Below, piece by piece: positions 49,281-58,098 of a stretch of 64,000 nt of DNA. Both the position numbers and the translations under genes were made by a program. Location of the stretch: assembly GCF_029846255.1 (NCBI RefSeq), contig NZ_JARVWQ010000002.1:310001-374000 (forward strand), read 5' to 3'. Position 1 is the stretch's first letter, and each line of letters begins with the position of its first letter. The stretch comes from Amnibacterium sp. CER49. Its GTDB lineage: Bacteria; Actinomycetota; Actinomycetes; Actinomycetales; Microbacteriaceae. The notes beneath the pieces are model-generated. The model had not been told where the DNA came from and did no database searches. It saw nothing but the letters and a program-made list of their open reading frames with translations.

Positions 49281-50525
49281 ATGCCCACCGGCGCCCTGCG
49301 CGTGCTCGCCAAGCTCTGGTACCTGAAGACCTTCGCCGCCGGCTCGACGGCGCCCCAGCCGATGGACGCGCCCACGTACCGGTCGCCCGGGGCGGATCCG
49401 CTGCGGGTGCTGCTGCTCGGCAACGGCCCGGTGCACGGCTGGGGCGTGCTCACGCACCAGCTCGCGCTGACCGGCGCGCTCGGCCGCGCCCTCGAGCGGG
49501 GGACCGGCAGGCCCGTCGACGTCGACCTCGTCGGCGAGGAGACGATGAGCCTCGCCGCCGCCTCGTCCTGGCTCGGGGAGCGCCCCCTCGAGGGCGTCGA
49601 CCTCGTCGTCCTCGTGGCCGGGATGAACGACGCGGTCCGGTGGACCCCCGTCGACCAGTGGCGGCGCGACCTCGTCGCGCTCCTCGACCTGCTGCAGGCG
49701 CGCTGCGCCCCCGCCGCCGAGCTCGTGGTCGCGGGCATCCAGCCCGTGCGCTCCGTGCTGCCCTACGACTCGCTGTACGGATCGTTCGGGCAGCGGGTCG
49801 CCGACCGGTTGAACACCACGACCCGCGAGGTGGTCGGCGGCCTCGAGCGCGCCGTGTACCTCGAGCTGTCGCCGGGGCGCACCGAGCTGGGGCGTCCCCT
49901 CGGCTCGCCGAAGGTCTACGACGCCTGGGCGGACGAGCTCGCGGCGGCCGCCGCGCCCGCGCTCGCCCGCGCCGCCGCGGTGCGCACCGCACCCGCTCCG
50001 GCGGTGCCCGAGCCGGGCTGGGACTGGGCCGGTGCCGTCCGCGTGATCGACGAGGCGCCCGATGGCGGCTGGCCCGAGCTGCGACGCCTCATCGACGCCG
50101 CGAAGAAGGAGTTCGGGGCCGACCTCGCGTACGTGAGCCTGCTGTCCGACGAGCGCCAGGTGTTCGCCGCGACCACCGGCCCCCGGCCCCGGTCCGTGCC
50201 GCGCGCCCTCAGCCACTGCGATGTCACGGTGCGGCAGGACGAGCTCCTGATCGTGCCGAACTCGTTCGACGACCCGCGGTTCCGCGACAGCCCGCTCATC
50301 GACTTCACGCAGATGCGCTTCTACGCCGGCCTCCCGCTGCACTCGGCGTCCGGCGAGGCCGTCGGCACGTTCTGCGTCGGCAACGTGCGCCCCCGTTCCG
50401 CGTCGGTCATCGATCCCGCCCGGTTCGGCGAGTACGCCCGCGCCGCCGAGGCCGAGCTGCGGCGCCTCGAGCGCGAGGCCGTGACGGACCCGGACGCCGA
50501 GGTCGTGGCGCTGCCCGGAGGCTGA
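49281..50525 (+). CDS. SGNH-fold domain fused to a GAF domain
   Basis: In this 414-residue protein residues about 40-215 have the SGNH/GDSL hydrolase layout (L-L-L-G-N-G-P-V-H-G-W-G-V, then V-V-L-V-A-G-M-N-D-A-V). The catalytic Ser of G-D-S is absent (G-N-G-P). Residues about 250-395 form a GAF domain (L-I-D-A-A-K-K-E-F-G-A-D-L-A-Y-V-S-L, then F-Y-A-G-L-P-L...G-T-F-C-V-G). The combination suggests a ligand sensor rather than an esterase. It lacks a signal peptide and is presumably cytosolic. GGCAGGAAGGA precedes the ATG. It lies 90 bases upstream of a Ser/Thr kinase on the same strand. Confidence 0.8.
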   Translation: MPTGALRVLAKLWYLKTFAAGSTAPQPMDAPTYRSPGADPLRVLLLGNGPVHGWGVLTHQLALTGALGRALERGTGRPVDVDLVGEETMSLAAASSWLGERPLEGVDLVVLVAGMNDAVRWTPVDQWRRDLVALLDLLQARCAPAAELVVAGIQPVRSVLPYDSLYGSFGQRVADRLNTTTREVVGGLERAVYLELSPGRTELGRPLGSPKVYDAWADELAAAAAPALARAAAVRTAPAPAVPEPGWDWAGAVRVIDEAPDGGWPELRRLIDAAKKEFGADLAYVSLLSDERQVFAATTGPRPRSVPRALSHCDVTVRQDELLIVPNSFDDPRFRDSPLIDFTQMRFYAGLPLHSASGEAVGTFCVGNVRPRSASVIDPARFGEYARAAEAELRRLEREAVTDPDAEVVALPGG

Positions 50526-50615
50526 CCGAGGGTCACCACCATCTGAGGGTCTCCTGGATGCGCGCTCGTGATCCCGCCGTAGGATCGGCCGATCAGCGAC
50601 ACCAGGAGGGCCGAG

Positions 50616-52703
50616 GTGACTGCCCCCGCTGCGCTCCTCGGCGGGCGCTACCGCCTGGAGCGGCGCATCGGCACCGGTGGCATGGGCGTCGTCTGGGAGG
50701 CCTGGGACCAGCTGCTCGAGCGCCCGGTCGCGGTCAAGCGGCTGCGCACCGAGGTCGGCGTCTCCGACCAGGAGGCCGAGCTCGCGAAGAACCGCGCCAT
50801 GCGCGAGGCGCGCATCAGCGCCCGGCTCCACCACCCGCACGCGGTGCTCGTCTTCGACGCGATCGAGCAGGACGGCCAGCCGTGCCTGATCATGCAGTAC
50901 CTGCCGTCGGTGCCCCTGTCGGCCGTGCTGCACGAGCGCGGTCACCTGCCGCTCGCCGACGTCGCCCGCATCGGCGCCCAGATCGCGTCGGCGCTCGCCG
51001 CGGCCCACGCGCTCGGCATCGTCCACCGCGACGTGAAGCCGGGCAACGTGCTCATCGCCGACGACGACGGCCGCGCGATGATCAGCGACTTCGGCATCGC
51101 CCACGCCCTCGGCGACGCGTCCCTCACCTCGACCGGGCTCGTGCACGGCACCCCGGCCTACCTCGCACCCGAGGTGGCGCGGGGCGATGAGTCGACGTTC
51201 GCCGCCGATGTCTTCTCGCTCGGCTCCACCCTCTACGCCGCCGTCGAGGGCGCGCCGCCGTTCGGCTCCGACGGGAACTCGATCGCCACGCTCCACCGCG
51301 TCGCGCTCGGCGACTTCCCCCCGCCCGCCCGTGCCGGCGTGCTGACCGACCTGCTCCACGCGATGATGGCGGGGGAGCCGGACGAGCGGCCGACGATGAC
51401 GCAGGTGGCGACCCGGCTCGGCGCGCTGCAGGCGCAGATCGGCACCGTGGGCGACACGCCCACCGTCCCGCTGCTGCCGGTCACCCTGCCCGACGCCGAC
51501 GGGGTCGACCCGTCCCATCCGACGACGGCGCTGCCGGTCGAGCCCGCGGTGCTCCCGAGCGACGCGGGGGCGCCGGACGAGGGCGAACCCGCCGGTGCGG
51601 CGATGCCCGCCGCAGCCGTCGCCGAGCCCGTGCCCGCCGAGCAGTCGCAGCCGGTCGGGGAACCGGACGCGGTGGACGAGCCGCACCCGGTCGAGGAGCC
51701 GGAGCAGGTGGACCAGCCGGAGCCGGCCGTCGAGCGCGAGCCGGACCTCGAGGAGCCGGAGGGCGAGCCGGAGGCCCTCGCCGAGACCGGGAAGCGGCGC
51801 GGGATCCGCGGCCGGGATGCAGCCGTGGTCGGGGGAGCCGGGCTCGCCGCCGCGGCCCTGCTCGCGGACCCCGTGCACGCCGACCCCGTGCACGCCGAAC
51901 CCGCGCACGCCGAACCCGCCCGCGCTGAACGCGTCCGGGCCGAGCCGGCCCGCGCCGGGCGCGCTGCGGCCACCCCGGCACTGCTCGCCGACCCGCCGGC
52001 GAGCGAGCCGTCCGTCGCCGACGGCGGCGGACCCGGCGATCCCTCGGGCGCCGTCCCGGCGGACGACCCTCGAGCACGCCGCACGGCCCTGCTGGTGCTC
52101 GCCGCGGCCGCAGCGGTGGTGATCGCGCTCTCGCTGCTGGTGCCGGCCATCCTCTCGAACCGGCGGACGGCGAGCCCGCCGGCCCCCACGACGCAGCGGA
52201 GCGCGCCGACCAGGCAGGACTCGGCGCCGCCGACTCCGAGCCGGTCGAGCAGCCCCTCGGCGACGCCGAAGCCGACCGCCACGACCGCACCGAGGCCGGT
52301 CCCCACGTCGACGGCTGCCTCCTCCGCGCCGTCGAGCGCGCCGCCCGCCACGTCCGCGCCGGTGTCGGGCTCGCCGACCTCCGCGCAGCTCGCCGCCGCG
52401 ATCACGACGTACTACTCGCTCGTCCCCCGGAACCTCGACGCGGCGTGGCCGCGGATGACCGCGGACTACCAGCAGAACCACGCGGGCGGCCGCGCCGCGT
52501 ACGACGCGTTCTGGGCACCGGTCGACCGGGTGTCGGTGCGCGACGTGTCCGGTTCCGCGCCGGACACGGCGCAGGCCACCGTCGTCTACTACTACGACAG
52601 CGGCCGGGTGACGACCGAGGTCACGTCGTACCGGCTCGTGCCGCAGGACGGGATCCTCAAGATCGCCGGCTCGGACGTCCTGTCGAGCTCGTCGACGGGC
52701 TGA
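50616..52703 (+). CDS. Receptor-type Ser/Thr protein kinase with extracellular NTF2-like domain
   Basis: This 695-residue kinase has its catalytic domain at about residues 8-265 (G-T-G-G-M-G-V-V-W, V-A-V-K-R-L, H-R-D-V-K-P-G-N, D-F-G-I-A, A-P-E-V). A 220-residue acidic, Pro/Glu-rich juxtamembrane region with a 15-base tandem repeat follows, then one transmembrane helix (about 489-513) and a Ser/Pro linker. An extracellular domain of about 110 residues (I-T-T-Y-Y-S-L-V-P-R-N-L-D-A-A-W) resembles NTF2-like sensor domains. Signals outside probably control phosphorylation of cytosolic targets. The start is GTG after AGGAGGG, and TAGGAT at 50580-50585 is a possible -10 box. Confidence 0.92.
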   Translation: MTAPAALLGGRYRLERRIGTGGMGVVWEAWDQLLERPVAVKRLRTEVGVSDQEAELAKNRAMREARISARLHHPHAVLVFDAIEQDGQPCLIMQYLPSVPLSAVLHERGHLPLADVARIGAQIASALAAAHALGIVHRDVKPGNVLIADDDGRAMISDFGIAHALGDASLTSTGLVHGTPAYLAPEVARGDESTFAADVFSLGSTLYAAVEGAPPFGSDGNSIATLHRVALGDFPPPARAGVLTDLLHAMMAGEPDERPTMTQVATRLGALQAQIGTVGDTPTVPLLPVTLPDADGVDPSHPTTALPVEPAVLPSDAGAPDEGEPAGAAMPAAAVAEPVPAEQSQPVGEPDAVDEPHPVEEPEQVDQPEPAVEREPDLEEPEGEPEALAETGKRRGIRGRDAAVVGGAGLAAAALLADPVHADPVHAEPAHAEPARAERVRAEPARAGRAAATPALLADPPASEPSVADGGGPGDPSGAVPADDPRARRTALLVLAAAAAVVIALSLLVPAILSNRRTASPPAPTTQRSAPTRQDSAPPTPSRSSSPSATPKPTATTAPRPVPTSTAASSAPSSAPPATSAPVSGSPTSAQLAAAITTYYSLVPRNLDAAWPRMTADYQQNHAGGRAAYDAFWAPVDRVSVRDVSGSAPDTAQATVVYYYDSGRVTTEVTSYRLVPQDGILKIAGSDVLSSSSTG
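51867..51956 (+). repeat. Six-unit 15-base tandem repeat in kinase gene
   Basis: Six consecutive 15-base units encode the pentapeptide pattern D/E-P-V/A-H/R-A. The first two are identical and later ones diverge, so it is a young expansion at one end. It lies in the juxtamembrane linker. Confidence 0.85.
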
Positions 52704-52722
52704 CCGACCCGCCCGGCGACCG

Positions 52723-53820
52723 TCAGGGGATCCGGTGCCCGGCGCTCGTCGCCGATGCGCGGGAGTAGCCCGCCTTCGTGCCCGTGACACGCACCGAGAC
52801 CACCGCGCCTCGGTCGCTCTGGTGCACGTAGTAGGAGCGGCTCGTGGCGCCGCGCACGTCCGTGCCGTTCCGGCGCCACTGGTACGTCAGGGACGTGCCG
52901 GCGGGCCACGCACCGGCCGAGGCGCTGAGCCACGTGCCCGCGGCGGCGGTGCCGCGGACGACGGGCGTCGGCCCGTGCAGCACGGCGCAGGCGACGTCGG
53001 AGTCGATCTGCGCGCCGTCCGGCAGGTACTGGGTGACCGCGATGCGGCCACCGCGGGTGAGCGGGGCGCCCGCGCAGGCCTTCATCGCCTCCCAGTGGGT
53101 GTACGCGCCGGCCAGCCAGCTCGGCAGCCAGGTCAACGGACTGGTCCACGGCACGGTGCCCACGACGTCGGCCCAGTCGGTGCGGAGGGCGTAGAGCCCG
53201 ACCTTCATGCCCGCCGTCTGGAACCCGGCCGTCATGCCCTCGAGGACCGCACGGTTCGCGGTGCGGTCGCGGCTCCACGTGTTCGCCGCCTCGACGTCGA
53301 GCCACCACGTCAGTCCCGGCTTCGCGAAGCCGCCGGCCTTCAGCACGTCCTGCTCGGCGAGCGACCAGCCGTAGACGAAGGCGCAGGCCGCCCCCGCCCG
53401 GTGGGTGCAGGTGCCGTTCGGGTTCGAGAGCCTCGTGCCGGCCTTCGTCGTGTTCGAGGAGGGCCACCAGCTCGCCGCGAGACCCGGGTTCGCCGTGTTC
53501 ACGTAGACCGACCATGCCGGCGCGGTCGTGTCGCCGGCGGCCTCCGCCGCCCAGGAGAGCTCCGCGCGCAGGCAGGGGTTCGTCGAGGTCGCGACGCCGC
53601 CGTTCACGCCGACGACCGCGAACGCCGGCGTGCCCGTGAGCGATCCGGCGACCGTGCCGCCGTGCCCGTCGCACTGCGGGTACGACACGTCCGCACCGAT
53701 GGTCCTCGCGGTCGTGGTGCTCGTCCCGGCGACCGGAGCGGCCTGCGCGGCAGCGGGGGCGCAGACCACCGCGGCGAGGGCCCCGAGAGCGGCGAGGAGC
53801 AGGGAGGCGCGGCGCTTCAC
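52723..53820 (-). CDS. Secreted GH25-like protein with Ig-like C-terminal domain (paralogue A)
   Basis: This 365-residue exported protein has a signal peptide ending A-Q-A-A-P (about residue 29). A TIM-barrel-like domain resembling GH25 lysozyme-type folds follows (G-A-D-V-S-Y-P-Q-C, V-Y-V-N-T-A-N-P-G, W-W-L-D-V-E-A). The D-V-E triad is at the position of GH25 catalytic acids. A C-terminal Ig-like module (L-T-Y-Q-W-R-R-N-G-T-D-V) ends the chain. Several Cys suggest disulfides. It is a clear paralogue of the protein at 58290-59438. The start is GTG 53820, with CACACT 6 bases upstream. Confidence 0.82.
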   Translation of the reverse strand: MKRRASLLLAALGALAAVVCAPAAAQAAPVAGTSTTTARTIGADVSYPQCDGHGGTVAGSLTGTPAFAVVGVNGGVATSTNPCLRAELSWAAEAAGDTTAPAWSVYVNTANPGLAASWWPSSNTTKAGTRLSNPNGTCTHRAGAACAFVYGWSLAEQDVLKAGGFAKPGLTWWLDVEAANTWSRDRTANRAVLEGMTAGFQTAGMKVGLYALRTDWADVVGTVPWTSPLTWLPSWLAGAYTHWEAMKACAGAPLTRGGRIAVTQYLPDGAQIDSDVACAVLHGPTPVVRGTAAAGTWLSASAGAWPAGTSLTYQWRRNGTDVRGATSRSYYVHQSDRGAVVSVRVTGTKAGYSRASATSAGHRIP

Positions 53821-53886
53821 CCGGCCAGTGTGGAAGCGCGTCCCCCGTCTGCGGGGGTGCCCCGCCGCGGACGCGCGAAGCCGCGG

Positions 53887-54498
53887 TCAGACCCGCGCGG
53901 GCAGCACCCGGGCCGGATCGATCCCGTGCTCGACGAGGTCGACCGGGGTGTCGATGTCGGCGCAGAGGTAGCCGAAGAGACGGACGGGCTGGACCGCGAG
54001 GCGCGGGAGGATGCCGCGCAGCTTGCGGCCCGGGGTACCGGCCTCGCGGCGCGCCTCGGCGATCGCGCGCGCGAGCGCCTCGGTCCGGTAGACGGCGAGC
54101 AGCGCGTGCGGCTCGCCGCCCGGGTCGACGGCGACCCACGCCTCCGCGTCGGTCGACGGGGCGACGGACGCGAGCACCACCGCGAGCGCGTCGTCGGCGC
54201 GGGGCTGATCGGCGGCGACCACCGCGGTCATCGGAGCGGCCCACGGGGCGAGCGCCGCGAGGCCCGTCTCGACCGCAGAGGGCGTGCCGGCGTACGGCTC
54301 CGTGTCCTGCACCGCGCGGACGCCGGCGGGCAGGTCCTCGCGCTGCGGTCCGACCACGACGCGGGCCGCGGCGTGCTCGGTGGCGGCGAGCGCGATGTCG
54401 AGCAGTCGGCGTCCGCGCACCTCGAGCGCGCACTTGTCGATGCCGCCCAGGCGGCTCGCGCGGCCGCCCGTCAGCACGATGGCGTTCCAGTCGATCAT
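53887..54498 (-). CDS. MobA-like nucleotidyltransferase
   Basis: This 203-residue protein has the NTP-transferase signature L-T-G-G-R-A-S-R-L-G-G-I-D-K near the N-terminus and the A-A-D-Q-P-R-A-D metal-binding segment. It resembles MobA, which joins GMP to molybdopterin, and also MocA- or CofC-like enzymes. No molybdopterin genes are visible in the window, so the substrate is open. GGGGG precedes ATG 54498. Confidence 0.8.
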   Translation of the reverse strand: MIDWNAIVLTGGRASRLGGIDKCALEVRGRRLLDIALAATEHAAARVVVGPQREDLPAGVRAVQDTEPYAGTPSAVETGLAALAPWAAPMTAVVAADQPRADDALAVVLASVAPSTDAEAWVAVDPGGEPHALLAVYRTEALARAIAEARREAGTPGRKLRGILPRLAVQPVRLFGYLCADIDTPVDLVEHGIDPARVLPARV

Positions 54499-54679
54499 CG
54501 AAGCCCCCGTCCGTGCGCTGGTCCCGGCCGGCGGCGACGCGGGTGCGCCCGAGCACCGGCCGCGCCGCCGGAAGAGGATCCAGGTCAGCACGGGCCGGGG
54601 GCGCCGCACAAGGGCTTCCAGGTGCGGATCCGCTGGGCGTCCGGCACGTCCGCACCGGACCGTGTGCACCGACGGGAAC

Positions 54680-54712
54680 GGCCCCGCCGCCCCTCGCGGG
54701 GCGGACGGGGCC
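54680..54712. terminator. Terminator hairpin downstream of DUF6458 gene
   Basis: GGCCCC-G-CCGCCCC pairs with GGGGCGG-AC-GGGGCC around TCGC, just past the stop of the minus-strand DUF6458 gene. Confidence 0.75.
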
Positions 54713-54729
54713 GGTGCCGTCTCAGCGGT

Positions 54730-54987
54730 TCAGCGGACGACGTCGTCCGCGCTGGTGCTGCTGCGCGTCACGCGCTCGCCGGAGGCGGGGTCGACGTCGG
54801 ACGAGACCGTGGAGACGCTGCGGCGCCCACGGATCGCGAGCAGCAGGCCGACCACGAACACGACGATGCCCGCGACCATCAGGATGTAGCCGACGGTCGA
54901 GAGGCTGATGAAGCCGACCGAGACGTGCACGGCGAACGCGAGGATCGCGCCGATCACGAACAGGACGGCACCGGTGCCGATACTCAT
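54730..54987 (-). CDS. DUF6458 small membrane protein
   Basis: This 85-residue protein has two transmembrane helices (about residues 5-25 and 32-52). The second is followed by R-G-R-R and a conserved polar tail, D-P-A-S-G-E-R-V-T-R. The opening M-S-I-G-T-G-A-V-L-F-V-I-G-A-I-L-A-F-A is typical of the actinobacterial DUF6458 family, whose function is unknown. AAGGAGGAA precedes the ATG. Confidence 0.85.
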   Translation of the reverse strand: MSIGTGAVLFVIGAILAFAVHVSVGFISLSTVGYILMVAGIVVFVVGLLLAIRGRRSVSTVSSDVDPASGERVTRSSTSADDVVR

Positions 54988-55067
54988 GGGTTCCTCCTTG
55001 TGCTGGGTACGCCGCTCCGGGTCGGGCGGCGGGACCGGCCGGTGGGTGCCGGCCGGGGTCGCTCCTC

Positions 55068-55241
55068 TTACAGCGTCCGGCGGCCGGTCAGGGCGCGGAC
55101 GAGGAACAGGATGATCGCGAGCACGAGCAGGATGCCGCCGATCCACAGCAGGAAGTGGAGCGCCGAGCCGACCCCGCCCACGATGAGCAGGATGACCGCG
55201 ATGACCGCGACGATGATCAGGAGGGTGTTCACGTCCCTCAC
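55068..55241 (-). CDS. Small hydrophobic membrane protein (57 residues)
   Basis: This protein has two transmembrane segments separated by a short turn and ends R-A-L-T-G-R-R-T-L. I cannot name its family. The start at GTG 55241 has AAGAAGGA a few bases upstream, and GTG 55232 is the alternative. It lies 80 bases upstream of the DUF6458 gene on the same strand, so the two small membrane proteins may be co-transcribed. Confidence 0.65.
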   Translation of the reverse strand: MRDVNTLLIIVAVIAVILLIVGGVGSALHFLLWIGGILLVLAIILFLVRALTGRRTL

Positions 55242-55411
55242 CAGTCCTTCTTGGGTTCGAGGATGCCGCCGGCGTGGTCGCCGGGACGATGCCGAATGGT
55301 GGACCCGCTTCCTGGAGATCACCAGGGAACGTTCGGCCCGTGTGGCGGTGCCTCTCAAGAAGGGGGAGCGGGCGGCGTGGCTAGGGTGACCGCACCGGCC
55401 CAGGAGGAGTG

Positions 55412-56119
55412 ATGGATCCGACCACCCTGCGCGAACGCTTCGCGGCGCTGTCGACCGCTCACGTCGCCGACGGCTGCCTCCGCGTCGGGGTCGAGGTGCG
55501 CTGCGGACCCGGGCGGGTGCAGCCGGTCGCGCCGGGCATGCGGCTCGCCGGCCGCGTCGCCCCCGCGCGTCACGTCGGCAGCGTCGACGTGTTCCTCGAG
55601 GCCTTCGAGCGCGCCGAGCCGGGCGACGTGCTCGTCGTCGACGACGGGGGGCGCGAGGACGAGAGCTGCGTCGGCGACCTCGTGACGCTCGAGGCGGCCG
55701 CCGCCGGCTTCGCGGGCATCGTGATCTGGGGCCTGCATCGGGACACCGCCGAGATCCGGTCGATCGGGCTGCCGCTGTTCAGCCTCGGCAGCGTGCCGAC
55801 CGGGCCGCTGCAGGTGCTCGAGCGATCGCCTGAGGCGATCTCGTCGGCGCGCGTGGGGGAGTGGACCGTCGACGGGCACGACGTGGTGCTCGGCGACGAC
55901 GACGGGGTCCTCTTCGTCCCCGCCGAACACCTGGAGGCGGTGCTCGACGCCGCGGAGGGCATCCGCGACACCGAGCGACGGCAGGCCGCGCGCATCCGTG
56001 AGGGCGTCTCCCTCCGCGACCAGGTGCACCTGCAGGACTACCTGGAGCGGCGGGCCACCGACCCGACCTTCACGTTCCGCGAGCACCTGCGGCGCGTCGG
56101 CGGCGAGATCGAGGTGTGA
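55412..56119 (+). CDS. RraA-like protein (HMG/CHA aldolase family)
   Basis: This 235-residue protein has the RraA fold. It opens S-T-A-H-V-A-D-G-C-L, has P-G-D-V-L-V-V-D, and carries the Arg-Asp pair of class II pyruvate aldolases in G-L-H-R-D-T-A-E-I. A C-terminal extension of about 60 residues (F-R-E-H-L-R-R-V-G-G) is typical of aldolase-like rather than RNase-E-inhibitor members. It may cleave 4-carboxy- or 4-hydroxy-4-methyl-2-oxoglutarate type acids. Its stop overlaps the start of the glycosyltransferase (GTGA). AGGAGG precedes the ATG. Confidence 0.85.
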   Translation: MDPTTLRERFAALSTAHVADGCLRVGVEVRCGPGRVQPVAPGMRLAGRVAPARHVGSVDVFLEAFERAEPGDVLVVDDGGREDESCVGDLVTLEAAAAGFAGIVIWGLHRDTAEIRSIGLPLFSLGSVPTGPLQVLERSPEAISSARVGEWTVDGHDVVLGDDDGVLFVPAEHLEAVLDAAEGIRDTERRQAARIREGVSLRDQVHLQDYLERRATDPTFTFREHLRRVGGEIEV

Positions 56120-56931
56120 GCGCCCCGGTCCGTGCGCCCCGGATCTCGCTCGTCCTGCCGGTGCGCGACGACGCCGTGCTGCTGCGCCGGTGCCTCGAGG
56201 CGGTCGCGACGCTCGACCCCGCGCCGTTCGAGACGATCGTCGTCGACAACGGCTCGACCGACGGCAGCGCGGCGGTCGCGGCCGCGGCGGGAGCGCGTCT
56301 GGTCCACGAGCCGCGGCAGGGCATCCTGCCCGCGGCTGCGGCGGGCTTCGACGCGGCCCGGGGGGACGTGCTCGTGCGGTTCGACGCCGACGCGGTGCCG
56401 GGGGTCGACTGGCTCGGCCGCATTGCGGACCGCTTCGTGGCCGACCCCGCGCTCACCGGTCTGACCGGGCCCGGCGTCTTCGTCGACCTGCCGCGGCCGC
56501 TCGCAGCGCTCGCCGCGTCCTGCTACTACGGCCTGTACTTCGGCCTCGTCGGCGGGCTGCTGCTCGGGCGGGTGCCCCTCTACGGCTCGAACCTCGCGAT
56601 CCGGGCGGAGGCGTGGCGTGCCGTCCGCGACGTCGTGCATCGCGAGGACCCGGACGTGCACGACGACCTCGACCTCACCGTGCACCTCGGGGCGACGGCG
56701 CGCATCCGGTTCGACCTCGGGGCGGCCGTCGCGGTGTCGTCGCGCGCGGTGCTCTCGGGCAGCCGGCTCCGCAGCGCCGCGCAGCGGACGCGGCACACGG
56801 TGCGCCTGCACCCGGAGGCGTTCCGCGCCACGCTCGCGGGTCGCCTGCTCGGCCCGTTCCTCGGCCTCGGGCGCGTCGGAGCGCTCGTCCCGCCGTGGGA
56901 GGGCGTCCAGCGCTCCCTGAGTGAACCCTGA
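56116..56931 (+). CDS. Family 2 glycosyltransferase
   Basis: This 271-residue GT-A enzyme has I-S-L-V-L-P-V-R-D-D-A, V-D-N-G-S-T-D-G-S for nucleotide-sugar binding and the metal-binding F-D-A-D-A motif. Y-G-S-N-L-A-I-R and an acidic E-D-P-D-V-H-D-D-L stretch (the catalytic ED-like region) follow. A hydrophobic patch near residues 130-155 may touch the membrane. The acceptor is unknown. The start is a GTG with a 4-base overlap on RraA, an unexpected pairing. Confidence 0.88.
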   Translation: MSAPVRAPRISLVLPVRDDAVLLRRCLEAVATLDPAPFETIVVDNGSTDGSAAVAAAAGARLVHEPRQGILPAAAAGFDAARGDVLVRFDADAVPGVDWLGRIADRFVADPALTGLTGPGVFVDLPRPLAALAASCYYGLYFGLVGGLLLGRVPLYGSNLAIRAEAWRAVRDVVHREDPDVHDDLDLTVHLGATARIRFDLGAAVAVSSRAVLSGSRLRSAAQRTRHTVRLHPEAFRATLAGRLLGPFLGLGRVGALVPPWEGVQRSLSEP

Positions 56932-57003
56932 GAGTTGCCCTCAGGAACGGGGGCGGAGGCCTCCGGCTCCGCCATCATCACGACGAGAGAAGGGAGCGAG
57001 GCC

Positions 57004-57834
57004 ATGCCGCAGCCGCAGCAGGTCCAGCAGCAGGCCGAGCAGGGTGCCAGCGCCGCGAAGCGCAACCCGGCGTTCCAGGCCGCCGCCAGGACCGGTTTCG
57101 CCGTGTCCGGGCTCATCCAGCTGCTCGTCGGCGTCTTCGCACTCCAGATCGCCACCGGCGGGACGTCGGGCGGCAGCCCGGACCAGACGGGCGCCTTCTC
57201 CGGCATCGCCAAGGCCCCGGGCGGCGCGGTGCTGCTCTGGATCGCCGTCCTCGGCTCGTTCGCCCTGGCCGTCTGGTACGCCGTCGACGGTGCGCTCGTG
57301 AGGAACCCCGACGCGAAGAAGCGGTGGACGGAGCGCGGGAAGGACTGGGCGAAGGCGCTCCTCTACCTCGTGATCGCCTTCACCGCGCTGCGCTTCGCGA
57401 CCGGTTCGGGGTCGAACGCGTCGTCGAGCTCGAAGAAGGGCAGCGCCGACGTGCTCTCGCTGCCCGGTGGCCCGGTGCTGCTGCTGCTCGTGGCGCTCGT
57501 CGTCGTCGCCATCGGTGTCGGGCTGGCCGTCAAGGGCATCAAGCGCGGCTTCGAGAAGGACATCGACGTGCCCTCCGGGCAGTGGCACCGGCCCGTGGTC
57601 GTGCTCGGCGAGGCCGGCTACATCGCCCGCGGCGTGGCCGTCGTGGGCGTCGGCGTGCTGCTCGCCATCGCCGCGCTCACGACCGACCCGAAGAAGGCCA
57701 CGGGGCTCGACGGGTCGATCCACGCGATCGCGCACGCGCCCGCCGGCGGGATCGCGCTCGTCGTCATCGCGATCGGCTGGATCGCCGCGGGGCTCTACGG
57801 CTTCGTCCGCGCGGCGCGAGCGCGCATGGACTGA
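57004..57834 (+). CDS. DUF1206 membrane protein
   Basis: This 276-residue protein has six transmembrane helices arranged as three repeated helix pairs (G-F-A-V-S-G-L-I-Q-L-L-V-G, L-Y-L-V-I-A-F-T-A-L-R-F and G-Y-I-A-R-G-V-A-V-V-G-V-G), the DUF1206 layout. The N-terminus is Gln-rich. The function of the family is unknown. GGGAG precedes the ATG. Confidence 0.88.
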   Translation: MPQPQQVQQQAEQGASAAKRNPAFQAAARTGFAVSGLIQLLVGVFALQIATGGTSGGSPDQTGAFSGIAKAPGGAVLLWIAVLGSFALAVWYAVDGALVRNPDAKKRWTERGKDWAKALLYLVIAFTALRFATGSGSNASSSSKKGSADVLSLPGGPVLLLLVALVVVAIGVGLAVKGIKRGFEKDIDVPSGQWHRPVVVLGEAGYIARGVAVVGVGVLLAIAALTTDPKKATGLDGSIHAIAHAPAGGIALVVIAIGWIAAGLYGFVRAARARMD

Positions 57835-57860
57835 CCGGGGTCGCTGATCCGGTCTCGGAC

Positions 57861-57992
57861 TCAGACCTCGGTCGCCCCGCAGAGCGGGCAGCGCCAGCCG
57901 ACGATCGTCGCCGTCATCCGCATGCCGTCCGCGGCGCAGACGGGGATGCTCCACGTGGACGCAGCGGGCGCCGGGGTCGCGATCGGGCTCAT
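57861..57992 (-). CDS. Tiny cysteine protein A (43 residues), zinc-ribbon-like
   Basis: The protein ends P-V-C-A-A-D-G-M-R-M-T-A-T-I, then G-W-R-C-P-L-C-G. It carries one Cys early and a C-x-x-C knuckle late, which could bind zinc with a further ligand. A homologous gene lies 100 bases away (58099-58227). GGTGGAGG precedes ATG 57992. No characterised family is known to me. Confidence 0.7.
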   Translation of the reverse strand: MSPIATPAPAASTWSIPVCAADGMRMTATIVGWRCPLCGATEV

Positions 57993-58098
57993 GGCCTCCA
58001 CCCTGCTGCGCGCCGCTGACACAGCTCCGGGCACCGGACAAGAACTCGCCCGGCATCCGCTGCGCACGCGCTCGGTGCGCGGCGGGCGGCCCGCTCGA

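Noticed and set aside
54499-54729. Possible small gene between the MobA-like and DUF6458 genes
   Set aside because: No frame has a convincing start or protein-like composition. The stretch holds only the terminator at 54680-54712.
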